Origin: an uncultured Porphyromonadaceae bacterium
GTDB lineage: Bacteria > Bacteroidota > Bacteroidia > Bacteroidales > Porphyromonadaceae
Direction of reading: 5' to 3'
DNA: 64,000 nt
NCBI GenBank assembly: GCA_947253625.1
Contig: CAMYAB010000001.1
Span: 1-64,000, forward strand
Position numbers and translations under genes: made by a program. The notes under the pieces were generated by a model. It ran no database searches, was not told the DNA's origin, and was given only the letters and a program-made list of their open reading frames with translations. Below are positions 8,998-17,655 of this stretch, piece by piece. Within the stretch, counting starts at the first letter, position 1. Each line of letters begins with the position of its first letter.

Positions 8998-9560
8998 ATG
9001 AGGAGTATTGTAAATACTGTAACCGGATTGTTGCCTTTCATGCCTTTTTTGTTTTTCTATTCGTGTATGAATGGTGATAAGCGTGTGGAGTCCTTGTTTG
9101 GCGTGCCTGAGCAGTTACATCCTCGTTTTGATGTGTTGGATGAGAGAGAGTCGGCCTTTGGGGAGGGGACTTCCGGGCTGAATGCAGGATGTGTGGAAAA
9201 TTGGCTTGTTTACGGTTGGTGGTGCAATTTCCCAGTTTCATCTCCTTTTGGCAAAGTATTTTATCGCTCGGTATTAGAGGTTCGTATTTCAAGTGATGGT
9301 ACGCTATCAGAGACTTGCTCTTTAGGTTCTTTGGCTGTGCCGGTTGGTTATGGTGCATCTTTGGTCTCGGATGATGGACGTGAGCTTTACTTTGTAGGTG
9401 GTACAGATGGGCTGTTGGCGAGACGAGAGATCTCAAGAGTGCGGCTTATGCTACGGCAGGGGCAGGACTTGCGATCTCTCCGGATGCGCTTTATATGGTC
9501 GGCGGCGAACGAATGCCCAGGGTGCGTACGCCAGATATCTGGCGCATACCGAAGTGGTAG
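8998..9560 (+). pseudogene. Kelch-type sialic acid mutarotase (NanM-like), internal deletion
   Basis: Remnant of a cyclically permuted mutarotase/N-acetylneuraminate epimerase of the kelch-propeller kind. The first part (8998 to about 9420) gives a lipoprotein signal with Cys23 (LFFYSC), then LNAGCVENWLVYG, WCNFP and VGYGASLVSDDG followed by LYFVGGTDG, all typical of this family. The C-terminal end is in another frame, from about 9432 to TAG 9558-9560 (AAYATAGAGLAISPDALYMVGG, then RVRTPDIWRIPKW, read in pieces). The two parts total about 185 residues against roughly 350-380 in intact relatives, so about half the propeller is missing and the frame is broken. It is the first gene of a nan operon in which three of four genes are damaged. 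Confidence 0.75.
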
Positions 9561-9602
9561 GGATGAGCTATTATACTTTAGACATGTTTTGTGATCACGT
9601 GT

Positions 9603-9886
9603 ATGAGCAAGTTTAGAAAGATTAATGGGCTGATCACGCCTCCGTTTACTCCTTTTACCGCTGATGGGAGGGAAGTTAATTATGACATAATCCCCCAGTA
9701 TGCTGAACTCAACGTGATCGCACAGTTTGGAGGAAATATCGTGGCTGGGAAGCGTATCATGAAGTTTTTGGGCCTTGACCTTGGCCTCATCGAATCCCCT
9801 TCCGAAATATTGACACTGGGGAAGAAGCGGAGATCAAGCGTCAACTGGAGACAATAGATTTCTTTGCGCATTGTAATAAACACTAA
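9603..9886 (+). pseudogene. nanL: N-acetylneuraminate lyase remnant
   Basis: The first 35 codons (MSKFRKINGLITPPFTPF, then DGREVNYDIIPQYAE) match the start of a DapA/NanA-type sialic acid lyase. At about 9708 the sequence jumps to the C-terminal part (NVIAQFGGNIVAGKRIMKFL, then GLDLG). A one-base shift near 9784-9789 then moves the reading to another frame, where the normal end continues (HRIPFRNIDTGEEAEIKRQL, then FFAHCNKH, stop 9884-9886). About 200 internal residues, including the barrel core with the Schiff-base lysine, are absent, so no lyase can be made. Position before nanE and nanT matches the nanLET order known from Bacteroides fragilis. Confidence 0.85.
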
Positions 9887-9899
9887 TAAAATAAGGTAT

Positions 9900-11078
9900 A
9901 TGGATTTTCAACACTACGGAAGACTCTATCGGGAGGAGCTAGTAGAGCAGATACTCCCCTTTTGGCTAAAGTATGGACTGGATAGAAAGTATGGAGGGAT
10001 GCTTACCTGTATTGACCGCGATGGAACGCTAATGGATAGCACCAAGTCGGTGTGGTTTCAGGGGCGTAGCTTATACGCTTTTGCGTATGCATACAACCAT
10101 GTGGAGCGACGCTCGGAGTGGCTGGAGGCGTGCGAAGTGATTCTCCCGTTTCTCGAAAAATGCTTCGATCCCTCCGATGGGCGAATGTACTTTGAAGTGA
10201 AGCAAGATGGTACGCCGTTGCGTAAGCGTCGCTATGTCTTCTCCGAGAGCTTTGCGATCATCGGGTGGGTCGAGTATGCCAAAGCGACAGGCAAGATGAT
10301 CTATGCCGATCGGGCATTGAAACTATTCAAGCAAGTCAGGAGTTGGCTTGCCACACCCGGTGTGCTTGAGCCAAAGTACATCACAGCCAACCAGCCGGCA
10401 TTAGGCCACAGTATCTCCATGATCATGATGAATGTTGCCGCTGTGCTCAGTTCGGTCGTGAGCGATCCGGTTCTTGAGGAGCAGGCACATACTTCGTTCA
10501 GACTGATCAAGGACAAGTTCTACCAACCTTCGTACCACTGCCTTCTGGAGATGGTGACCCCTGAGGGCGAGCTGATCGATACGCTAAATGGTAGGGTCAT
10601 CAACCCAGGGCATTGCATCGAGACGGCGTGGTTCTTGATGGAGGCGAGCCGGACCTTTGCCGGAGCAGAGTGGGCCAAGGAGGCGCAGACCTTTGCGCTC
10701 ACGGTGCTTGACGACGCTTGGGCTTGGGGCTGGGATGAAAAGTATGGCGGAATCATCAATTTCAAGGACTGCAAGGGCTTTCCGGCACAGGACTACTCTC
10801 AGGACATGAAGTTCTGGTGGCCTCAGACCGAAGCCGTCATTGCCACCCTCTACGCCTACCTCCTCACCGGAGACGAAAAGTACAAGGCTTGGCACCGTCA
10901 GGCTCACGACTGGGCTTGGAGCCACTTGCGAGATACAGAGTATGGCGAGTGGTACGGCTACCTGCACCGTGATGGCAGTGTGGCGCAGCCCGCCAAGGGC
11001 AATCTTTTCAAAGGCCCCTTCCACATCCCTAGGTTGCTTGTCAAGAGCATGCTCTTGTGTGGCGAGATTGAAAAATAA
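9900..11078 (+). CDS. nanE: N-acylglucosamine 2-epimerase (AGE/RenBP family)
   Basis: A 392-residue epimerase of the AGE/renin-binding-protein family, which interconverts N-acetylmannosamine and N-acetylglucosamine after the lyase step. The start is ATG 9900 (MDFQHYG); a TTG at 9864 would overlap the nanL remnant. Family landmarks are intact: QGRSLYAFAYAY (Arg that contacts substrate), YVFSESFAIIG, INPGHCIETAWFL (catalytic His), QDMKFWWPQTEAV, and the second catalytic His in LFKGPFHIPR. It is the only gene of this operon without a visible lesion. With lyase and transporter gone it either serves another source of ManNAc/GlcNAc or has not yet decayed. Confidence 0.92.
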   Translation: MDFQHYGRLYREELVEQILPFWLKYGLDRKYGGMLTCIDRDGTLMDSTKSVWFQGRSLYAFAYAYNHVERRSEWLEACEVILPFLEKCFDPSDGRMYFEVKQDGTPLRKRRYVFSESFAIIGWVEYAKATGKMIYADRALKLFKQVRSWLATPGVLEPKYITANQPALGHSISMIMMNVAAVLSSVVSDPVLEEQAHTSFRLIKDKFYQPSYHCLLEMVTPEGELIDTLNGRVINPGHCIETAWFLMEASRTFAGAEWAKEAQTFALTVLDDAWAWGWDEKYGGIINFKDCKGFPAQDYSQDMKFWWPQTEAVIATLYAYLLTGDEKYKAWHRQAHDWAWSHLRDTEYGEWYGYLHRDGSVAQPAKGNLFKGPFHIPRLLVKSMLLCGEIEK

Positions 11079-11113
11079 GCCCTTTTTTCCCCTAACGAAG
11101 ACGTTACTCAGGT

Positions 11114-11459
11114 ATGGACAACATCGCAACGATCAAGCATAGATCCTGATACAAGTGAGTAGTCGTAGGTATGCTCTGGAGCGTAGCCCCGCTCAATTAC
11201 CTTGATCGGCAGATTCTGTCCACTATGGCGGAGACCATGTTTGCGGATCTCATTGAGCTCGAAAACCCTTGCTACTTCAGGCAACTGAGAGGTCTGTACC
11301 GGTGCCATGATCACCAATATGATGGGGCGTTGGGCAGGAGAGGACAGCCTAGGCTTGGCCTTTAGTGTGCTGGCCGGGGTTGTGTTGATTGCACTTTTGT
11401 CGCAAATTATCTTCCTAAAGCCCAAGTGTGTCGACATGAAGGTGCAGGACTTCCGTTAG
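11114..11459 (+). pseudogene. nanT: Sialic acid MFS transporter remnant
   Basis: Only the two ends of a major-facilitator transporter remain. From ATG 11114 the frame reads MDNIATIKHRS-stop-YK-stop-VVVGMLWSVAPLNYLDRQ and on to LSTMAETMFADLIELEN. The two in-frame TGA codons (11147-11149, 11156-11158) sit where an intact protein would most simply carry Trp. After about 11290 the reading moves to another frame: the end of the protein from 11307 (ITNMMGRWAGEDSLGLAFSV, then LSQIIFLKPKC) to TAG 11457-11459. More than 250 internal residues, nearly all membrane helices, are missing. Order nanL-nanE-nanT fits a former nanLET operon. Confidence 0.8.
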
Positions 11460-11492
11460 GTGTCATAGCTCTTCTGATTGTGATTGAGAATT

Positions 11493-11570
11493 AGTCTCCT
11501 CCGAGGAAAATCCAGTCTCCTCGGAGGAGACTTTAGTTTTCTCTGCATGAGACTCCAGTCTTAGTGCACC
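11493..11570. repeat. 22-bp unit repeat array with terminator hairpin (copy 1)
   Basis: A 15-bp perfect stem (AGTCTCCTCCGAGGA/TCCTCGGAGGAGACT, loop 11508-11517) followed by TTAGTTTT, then units at 11506-11526, 11527-11548 and 11549-11570. Each begins GARAMT and carries a diverged form of the dyad seen in the arrays at 37.4, 44.8 and 60.3 kb. It lies between the convergent nanT remnant and menE and touches the menE stop, so it probably terminates both. Confidence 0.7.
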
Positions 11571-12640
11571 TACTCTTCGGAGAGAAGGAGCCGGTGGAGG
11601 GCTTTCCGGTCGAGTTTGCCGTTGGGGTTGTGTGGAAGTTGTGGTAGGAGGCGTACCTCTTTGGGTCTGTGGTATGGGGGGAGGTGTTTTTGTAGTATGG
11701 TGTCGAGGTTGTCGGGTATGATATCGGCTTGGAGTATGAGGACTGTTTTTTGCCCTAGAGCACTGTCGGGGATCCAGCTGATGGCGAGAGGTGTTCGTAG
11801 GATGTGGCTGAGGGTCTGCTCGATTTGCTCGGGGCTTATCTTGACGCCACCGGTGTTGATGATGTTGTCGGTGCGTCCTTTGATGACAAATCCTCCGTCG
11901 GGGTGGATCTCAGCGAGATCGTTGGTGATGATTGGGGGTTGGTTGGGAAAGAGGAGGTGGTCGTGTATGATTAGTTCTCCTTGTGTGCCGAGTGTGAGCT
12001 GTACGCCGTCCAGCGGATAGTAGCACTGTGTGGCGTGGGTGCCATTGAGGCGTCGTAGTGCGATGTGCGAGATGGTTTCGGTCATACCGTATGTGGCATA
12101 GGCCGGTATGGGGAGAGTATCGAGCCACTCTAGGAGGTGAGGGTGTATTGCACCTCCACCGATGATGAGCTGTTGGACCCGGCTGAGGAGTTGTCGCTCC
12201 GATGGGGTCTCCAGTGTGTGGTGGAGCTGCAGTGGTACAAGTGAGACGAAGTGTGGCGGTGTGGAGAGTGTGGCGAGGGGGTGGGAGGTCGGGGGGACAA
12301 CGACCAGCTCTGCTCCGGCGATAGCGGCTCGTACGACCATCATTTTGGCACCTATGTAGCGGAGGTCCATGGCGAGGAGTAGTCGTTGGCGCTTGGTGAT
12401 GCCGAAGTATTGGTTGGTCCTCTGGGCACTTCGTCGCACGGCACTTTTTTCCAGTTTGATTTGCTTGGGCGTGCCGGTAGATCCGGAAGTCTGTGCGGTG
12501 ATGTGAGTGGTGAGAGGGTCCCACCACTCGGACAGAAAAGAGAGGAGTGGCCGGAGAGTAGGGGGCACCGGAGTGGGCAGAGTGTGTAGTCGTTGGGGGG
12601 TTAGGAGGGTGTCTCCTATATAGAGTTGTTCGGTTGGCAC
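11570..12640 (-). CDS. menE: 2-succinylbenzoate--CoA ligase
   Basis: The adenylate-forming ligase that makes succinylbenzoyl-CoA in menaquinone synthesis. From GTG 12640 it has 356 residues, normal for Bacteroidota MenE; the open frame continues upstream inside menC, but that part looks like menC read out of frame. Motifs: TSGSTGTPKQIKL (P-loop), YGMTETISHI, GRTDNIINTGGVKISPEQIE (hinge and core A8) and the catalytic lysine in NPNGKLDRKAL. It is the last gene of menF-D-B-C-E, beginning 17 nt after the menC stop. The start is uncertain because no clear ribosome-binding site is present. The protein is rich in His, Pro and Thr, like MenC. Confidence 0.9.
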   Translation of the reverse strand: MPTEQLYIGDTLLTPQRLHTLPTPVPPTLRPLLSFLSEWWDPLTTHITAQTSGSTGTPKQIKLEKSAVRRSAQRTNQYFGITKRQRLLLAMDLRYIGAKMMVVRAAIAGAELVVVPPTSHPLATLSTPPHFVSLVPLQLHHTLETPSERQLLSRVQQLIIGGGAIHPHLLEWLDTLPIPAYATYGMTETISHIALRRLNGTHATQCYYPLDGVQLTLGTQGELIIHDHLLFPNQPPIITNDLAEIHPDGGFVIKGRTDNIINTGGVKISPEQIEQTLSHILRTPLAISWIPDSALGQKTVLILQADIIPDNLDTILQKHLPPYHRPKEVRLLPQLPHNPNGKLDRKALHRLLLSEE

Positions 12641-12657
12641 GTGGAGTTGATGGTGCG

Positions 12658-13767
12658 TCAGTTTTTGGGGAAGGAGTGATAGTGGAGTTGGTCCTTTTGG
12701 AGGATGAGTGGGGAGGAAGTGTTGTTTTGGTAGAGTGCTCCTGTACCCAGGCCTTGTGGGCATTGGATGGGGTATTGGCTCACCCACTGTGCTATGGCGG
12801 CGAGCCCGATATTGGACTCCAGTGCGGAGGTGGCCCACCACCCGATGTGGTGTTGGTTGGCCAGCTCTATCCACTCATCCGGATCGCTGTGCAGTGTGGG
12901 CTTGATGATGAGGTAGTGGGGCTTAGCTTGGTCGAGTAGCTCGATCTTGCTCTCGGTGGCGTGTAGGGGTATGAGCTCCTCGTCTAGTGCGATGGGCAGA
13001 GGGGTTTTCTCTATGAGTGTGGCCAGGGTCTCCCAGTGGTGTGGTGAGGGAGGGATGGGCTGCTCGATAGAGTGTAGCTGTAGGTCGCTGAGTTGCTTGA
13101 GCTTCTCTAGTGCTGTGTCGGACGAAAAGGCACCATTGGCATCCACTCGGAGCTCTATTTCTTGAGGAGTGAAATTCCGGCGGATGTAGCGGAGTAGCCG
13201 GAGCTCTTCTTGAAAATCTATGCCGCCGATCTTTAGTTTTAGACACCCAAAGCCTTGGGCTATCTTTTCTTTGATCTGCCGGTACATGTAGTTTTTTTCG
13301 CCCATCCAGATGAGTCCGTTGATGGTGATGGTGGCTTCGCCTCGTGTGAAGGGAGTGTCGCAGAGAGGAGGGGTGGGGAAGTTGTGGTGCCGGCGTGTGG
13401 CAAGGAGGCCGGAGATGGCTGTGGCTAGGCCAAAAGCAATGGAGGGATAGGCACGTAGCATGGCCGGGTCTAGGAGATGTGGGTCTTGTGCCAGGGTGTG
13501 TGCCAACTGTTGCAGTAGAGTGGGGTAGTGGGGAAGGTCGTCACAGCTAAGCTGTGGCATGGGAGCGCACTCGCCGTAGCCAATGAGGTGTGGGTTGGCT
13601 ACGCTCCGGAGCTTCAGAATGTAGACGAGCTTGGTGCGGTACTCGCCACGAGAGGTCCTGGCAGGGCGTCGGAAGTACAGGGTGTAGGGCTCAATGGAGA
13701 GGGTGACCGGCTCTCGGAGTTGTGGTAGTAGCGTGGGGAGGTGGAGGATGCTCTCTAGTGGTGACAT
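12658..13767 (-). CDS. menC: o-Succinylbenzoate synthase
   Basis: A 369-residue enolase-superfamily dehydratase that converts SHCHC to o-succinylbenzoate in menaquinone synthesis. All active-site positions are readable: the KxK pair in CLKLKIGG, metal ligands Asp (LRVDANGAF), Glu (SIEQPI) and Asp (IALDEEL), and the second-strand Lys in YLIIKPTL. I start it at ATG 13767, directly after the menB stop (TAAgATG). The open frame extends 36 codons further into menB, which is unlikely to be used. Confidence 0.93.
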   Translation of the reverse strand: MSPLESILHLPTLLPQLREPVTLSIEPYTLYFRRPARTSRGEYRTKLVYILKLRSVANPHLIGYGECAPMPQLSCDDLPHYPTLLQQLAHTLAQDPHLLDPAMLRAYPSIAFGLATAISGLLATRRHHNFPTPPLCDTPFTRGEATITINGLIWMGEKNYMYRQIKEKIAQGFGCLKLKIGGIDFQEELRLLRYIRRNFTPQEIELRVDANGAFSSDTALEKLKQLSDLQLHSIEQPIPPSPHHWETLATLIEKTPLPIALDEELIPLHATESKIELLDQAKPHYLIIKPTLHSDPDEWIELANQHHIGWWATSALESNIGLAAIAQWVSQYPIQCPQGLGTGALYQNNTSSPLILQKDQLHYHSFPKN

Positions 13768-13768
13768 C

Positions 13769-14605
13769 TTAGGGAAACTTGGGGTATTGGTCAAAGTTGG
13801 GCTTGCGCTTTTCCAGGAATGCGTTTTTCCCTTCTTGGGCTTCGTCGGTGAGGTAGTATAGGAGGGTGGCGTCACCGGCCAGCTCTTGGATGCCGGCTTG
13901 TCCGTCTAGCTCAGCGTTGAGTCCGGCCTTGATCATACGGAGGGCCAGTGGACTGAGGAGCATCATCTCTTCGGCCCATTGTACATATTCATCCTCGAGT
14001 TGGGCAAGCGGTACGACCTTATTGACCAATCCCATCTCTAGGGCTTCTTGAGCAGAGTATTGGCGACAAAGGAACCAGATCTCTCGTGCCTTTTTTTGCC
14101 CAACCACTCGGGCGAGGTAGGAGGAGCCAAATCCCGCATCAAAGCTCCCTACCCGTGGACCGGTCTGGCCGAAGATGGCATTGTCCGAGGCTATCGACAG
14201 ATCGCAGACGACGTGTAGTACATGTCCACCGCCTATAGCGTAGCCGTTGACGGCGGCTATGACCGGTTTGGGAATGCTGCGGATCTGCTTTTGGACATCC
14301 AGGACACTCAGCCGAGGCACTCCGTCCTTACCGATGTATCCGCCACGCCCCTTGACATTTTGGTCGCCCCCGGAGCAAAAAGCTTTGTCGCCGGCTCCTG
14401 TCAGTACCACCACGTTGATGCTCTGCTCTTCACGGCATATCCGTAGCGCATCGCTCATTTCGGCTGTGGTGGTTGGGGTGAAAGCGTTGCGATACCGCTC
14501 GCGATTGATCGTGATACGTGCGATGCCATTGTAGTAGTCAAAAAGGATATCTTCGTACTTCTTGATGGGAGTCCACTCCCGTATCTTCTTTTCACTCATG
14601 ATCAT
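13769..14605 (-). CDS. menB: 1,4-Dihydroxy-2-naphthoyl-CoA synthase
   Basis: A 278-residue crotonase-family enzyme that closes the second ring of menaquinone. It shows ERYRNAFTP, the CoA-binding/oxyanion segment FCSGGDQ, VNGYAIGGGHVLH, FGQTGPRVGSFDAG and a C-terminal EKRKPNFDQYPKFP, all characteristic of MenB. ATG 14605 and ATG 14599 are both possible; either overlaps the end of menD by a few bases, indicating translational coupling. Its base composition is intermediate between the G-rich plus strand over menC/menE and the C-rich plus strand over menD/menF. Confidence 0.96.
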   Translation of the reverse strand: MIMSEKKIREWTPIKKYEDILFDYYNGIARITINRERYRNAFTPTTTAEMSDALRICREEQSINVVVLTGAGDKAFCSGGDQNVKGRGGYIGKDGVPRLSVLDVQKQIRSIPKPVIAAVNGYAIGGGHVLHVVCDLSIASDNAIFGQTGPRVGSFDAGFGSSYLARVVGQKKAREIWFLCRQYSAQEALEMGLVNKVVPLAQLEDEYVQWAEEMMLLSPLALRMIKAGLNAELDGQAGIQELAGDATLLYYLTDEAQEGKNAFLEKRKPNFDQYPKFP

Positions 14606-16328
14606 GATCGATTTGTTTTAATTGCTTGAAATAGTTCTTCAGCTCATCCATTTCGTCCTCGGAGGAGAGAAAGGCCTCCAAAAGGCGTGGACGATCCGCT
14701 TGTCCCGCAAGGTGCGACATACCCGCTGCCAGCTCCTTCTCGTCGTGTACCGACAGGTACTCCCAGCCACAGCTCTCTGCCCACCCCTTGGCCTGCAGGC
14801 AATGTGTGGCGGTGATATACCGCTCGCTCACGGTGTCCATCTCCAGACCGGGCAGGCTGTGAAAGATACTCCCCTGCTGATTGTTGAGCAGTAGCACCCG
14901 CACATTGCTCCCCACCTCGGGTAGTCCTAGGGCATTGAGGTCGTAGAAAAAGCTCAAGTCCCCTATGACGAGGACGTGCAGTAGCTCCGGACGACGACGG
15001 GCAAAGCCCAGTGCTGTCGATAGTGAACCCTCGATCCCACTGGTGCCACGATTGCAAAAGGTCAGTAGGAGATGATCTTTGCGAAATAGCTCCGCATACC
15101 GTACAGCCGAGCTATTGGCCAGGTGAAGGACTACCCCCTCCCGCGGCAACTTGCTCAGCAGACAGCCGATCACCCCCAGCGAGCAAAAACGAGCCTGTGG
15201 AGCCGGAAGGTGAGCGATACGCTCTCGCCACTCTTCGGCATACCGGCTCCCCCCCGCATCCCTATTGAGATGGTGGACCACTGCTTCCAAGAAAGGCTCT
15301 ACTCTCGTCGTCACAAGATCCGTAAGCCCCCAAAAAAGATCCACCACAGCGGGATCCGGTGACACCTGCCACGTCTCCATCGGTGGATAGTCGCGCAAGT
15401 ACTGCTTCATCTTGTTGGATACGACATGGCCACCGAGTGTTATCAGCAGGTCAGGTTGCAGCGAACGACGACCCTCCTCGCTCAGCGAGCCAAGCAGTGC
15501 ATCCAGCGAGCAGATCTCCACCTCACTGTTGCAAAGAGACTCGCCGATACAGAGACAATGCTCACGCAAACTTTGTGGAAAAGGCATCCCACCCCCTTTG
15601 TCAAGATCCACGCCCCAAGCCCTCTGCCCCACCAAGATCATCTTTCGCTCAAAACGACCAAGTCGCTCCAGCAATTTTCCCAAGTCGGGTGCCTCCACTT
15701 GGCAGGAGAAGTGGTGACGCACCAGCCTGCCTCCTTGCAGTCTTTTGGAGACAGCAGTGTTGCCGATCGGAAGAGCCACCTCGGGAGACTCCTGTAGGCA
15801 GACAATTGGGTTGCTAATCGGGATATTGATGTGCACAGGACCCACTACCGGATAAAAAGCACCCAAGAGGGCCTCATTTAGTAGGCGATTGCAGTACCAT
15901 CGATCCTCATCGGAGTGTGGCTCCGGCAAATACACCGCACGACGTACCATGGCCCCAAAAAGGTCACGTTGCGGGAGGGTTTGGCCCGCTTGTTGCCCAA
16001 GCCAGCACTCAGGCCTATCCGCTGAGACAATGATCAATGGGACTCCTTGGTAAAAAGCCTCGGAGACTGCAGGTAGCAGATTAGCGACAGCCGAACCGGA
16101 CGTGCAACACACCACTACAGGCAACCCACTCCCAAGCGACAGCCCGAGAGCATAAAAGCCCGCACTGCGCTCATCGACCACTGAGTGACACACCGCCTTT
16201 TCGAGCCCATGACTCAGAGCATGAACCAATGGAGCATTGCGACTCCCGGGGCACAACACCACATCGCGGACACCAAGCCCACCAAGCAGAGACACAAGAT
16301 CATTTATCACAAAACGGTGCGCCATCAT
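14592..16328 (-). CDS. menD: SEPHCHC synthase (MenD)
   Basis: A 578-residue thiamine-diphosphate enzyme that joins isochorismate and 2-oxoglutarate, the first committed step of menaquinone synthesis. The activating Glu is in VDERSAGFYALG, the CPGSRNAPLV N-terminus is typical, and the diphosphate-binding segment reads VIGDLSFFYDLNALGL. It overlaps menF by four bases and menB by a few. On the plus strand the region is clearly C-rich, opposite to menC/menE in the same operon. Confidence 0.95.
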   Translation of the reverse strand: MMAHRFVINDLVSLLGGLGVRDVVLCPGSRNAPLVHALSHGLEKAVCHSVVDERSAGFYALGLSLGSGLPVVVCCTSGSAVANLLPAVSEAFYQGVPLIIVSADRPECWLGQQAGQTLPQRDLFGAMVRRAVYLPEPHSDEDRWYCNRLLNEALLGAFYPVVGPVHINIPISNPIVCLQESPEVALPIGNTAVSKRLQGGRLVRHHFSCQVEAPDLGKLLERLGRFERKMILVGQRAWGVDLDKGGGMPFPQSLREHCLCIGESLCNSEVEICSLDALLGSLSEEGRRSLQPDLLITLGGHVVSNKMKQYLRDYPPMETWQVSPDPAVVDLFWGLTDLVTTRVEPFLEAVVHHLNRDAGGSRYAEEWRERIAHLPAPQARFCSLGVIGCLLSKLPREGVVLHLANSSAVRYAELFRKDHLLLTFCNRGTSGIEGSLSTALGFARRRPELLHVLVIGDLSFFYDLNALGLPEVGSNVRVLLLNNQQGSIFHSLPGLEMDTVSERYITATHCLQAKGWAESCGWEYLSVHDEKELAAGMSHLAGQADRPRLLEAFLSSEDEMDELKNYFKQLKQIDHDHE

Positions 16329-17491
16329 ACCTCCACCACTTTACCACCAATAAGTCCATAGACGGCCAAGAGCTTGTGCAGTACCTCCTCCCACTCACTC
16401 ACCAGCTCTGAGCCACACACGATACCGCCCCCTCCATACAGCCTGAGCGACAAGCCCGGTAACAACTGCATACAGCGTATATGTACATACAGATCTACCT
16501 CTCCCCCACGATCCGGAGCCCCGCACCACCCCACGTATCCGGCATAGTACGAGCGGTCAATCCCTTCCGCCCCCAAGATCATATCACGAGCCAATCCCTG
16601 AGGCGTGCCACAGACGGCTGGAGTGGGGTGCAAAAGCTCAGCCAAAGCGGTCGGAGCATACCCATTGGGCAACTCCAGCGTAAAACCGGCACACAGATGT
16701 TGCAAGCTACCCGAGTAAATTGTCTGCAACCCGTGAGCCCGAAACTCAATGCCCTCCTCGGTCAACACCTCAGAAATAAATCGATGCACATACCCATGTT
16801 CACGACGATTTTTCTCACTCCAGTCACCATGCCCACGAGTCATGGTACCGGCCAGCGCCACAGTCTCATATCTGCCCCCCGCACCGCGCAACAACACTTC
16901 GGGTGACGCGCAAAGCCAAAGCCCCGCCTCCACCGTATAGCACAGCGACACAAAAGCACTGGGATAATGGGCGAGCGCCCGCCAAAAAGCCAAGACAATC
17001 TCATCGGATGAGATACACGGCAACTCCATACGATGGGCGAGTACCAGCTTTTCCACACTTCCCCCGTCAAGGTATCCCAAAAAACGCCCAAAGGCAGTAC
17101 GATAGCCATCGGGCAACAAATTGGGGATACCACTCACGGGCCTATGGTTGTCCGTGAGCCCACCGGTGTCCCCCGATAGGTGCACCACCCGATAGCCACC
17201 ACTACGCTCACTGACCAAAAGATTGGGAGACGCAGTGGAGGTGACAAAAGGTACCATCACAAAACCATCCCCCGCAGTGCCACCACGCAACTCCATCGGA
17301 TCCAACGCACGGGCAGTGGCCACACCCCCAAGACCAACCTCTCGCACCACCGAACCTTCGCTCGGCAACCTAAAACAGGCAAAAGGAAACCCCTGAGCCA
17401 CTCGCTCCTCCACAAGAGCAACCAACTCTCCAAAACAGACTCCCTTGTCACAAGGGGAAAACTCCTCCGTATGATCAGATATAAAACTCAC
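16325..17491 (-). CDS. menF: Isochorismate synthase
   Basis: A 388-residue chorismate-utilising enzyme that makes isochorismate for menaquinone. The C-terminal half carries LVLAHRMEL, SPEVLLRGAGG, VALAGTMTRG, LHPTPAVCGTPQGLA and IDRSYYAGYVGWCG, the standard order for MenF/EntC proteins; the N-terminal half is poorly conserved as usual. It starts with GTG at 17491; the nearest upstream ATG is out of frame. It is the first gene of the operon. TAAATTTG on the minus strand (17527-17534) could be its -7 box, though no good -33 element accompanies it. Confidence 0.92.
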   Translation of the reverse strand: MSFISDHTEEFSPCDKGVCFGELVALVEERVAQGFPFACFRLPSEGSVVREVGLGGVATARALDPMELRGGTAGDGFVMVPFVTSTASPNLLVSERSGGYRVVHLSGDTGGLTDNHRPVSGIPNLLPDGYRTAFGRFLGYLDGGSVEKLVLAHRMELPCISSDEIVLAFWRALAHYPSAFVSLCYTVEAGLWLCASPEVLLRGAGGRYETVALAGTMTRGHGDWSEKNRREHGYVHRFISEVLTEEGIEFRAHGLQTIYSGSLQHLCAGFTLELPNGYAPTALAELLHPTPAVCGTPQGLARDMILGAEGIDRSYYAGYVGWCGAPDRGGEVDLYVHIRCMQLLPGLSLRLYGGGGIVCGSELVSEWEEVLHKLLAVYGLIGGKVVEV

Positions 17492-17655
17492 TTTGCAAAA
17501 ACCACATACTAATACTGCTTTGCCCGCAAATTTAGCCGTTTGTGTGTTAACTTCCTAATCATTACTACGATCTAGGCCCCTCCCAGAGTTAGTGCCATAC
17601 CCTGCTTTGGCTTGAGCTCCCTTACGGCTCGCGTCGGGTACTTTGTTGGGCTAGG

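Noticed and set aside
9398..9616. Short open frame overlapping the end of the nanM-like remnant
   Set aside because: Its product matches nothing; the third frame in the same stretch carries the recognisable C-terminus of the mutarotase.
10584..11129. 181-codon minus-strand open frame opposite nanE
   Set aside because: Antisense shadow of a well-supported gene; no domain or promoter supports it.
12641..12874. N-terminal extension of menE
   Set aside because: This part of the open frame overlaps menC completely, is Pro/His/Arg-rich and does not resemble MenE N-termini.
15359..15817. 152-codon plus-strand open frame opposite menD
   Set aside because: Antisense shadow; Ser/Pro/Arg-rich composition is what C-rich antisense reading produces.
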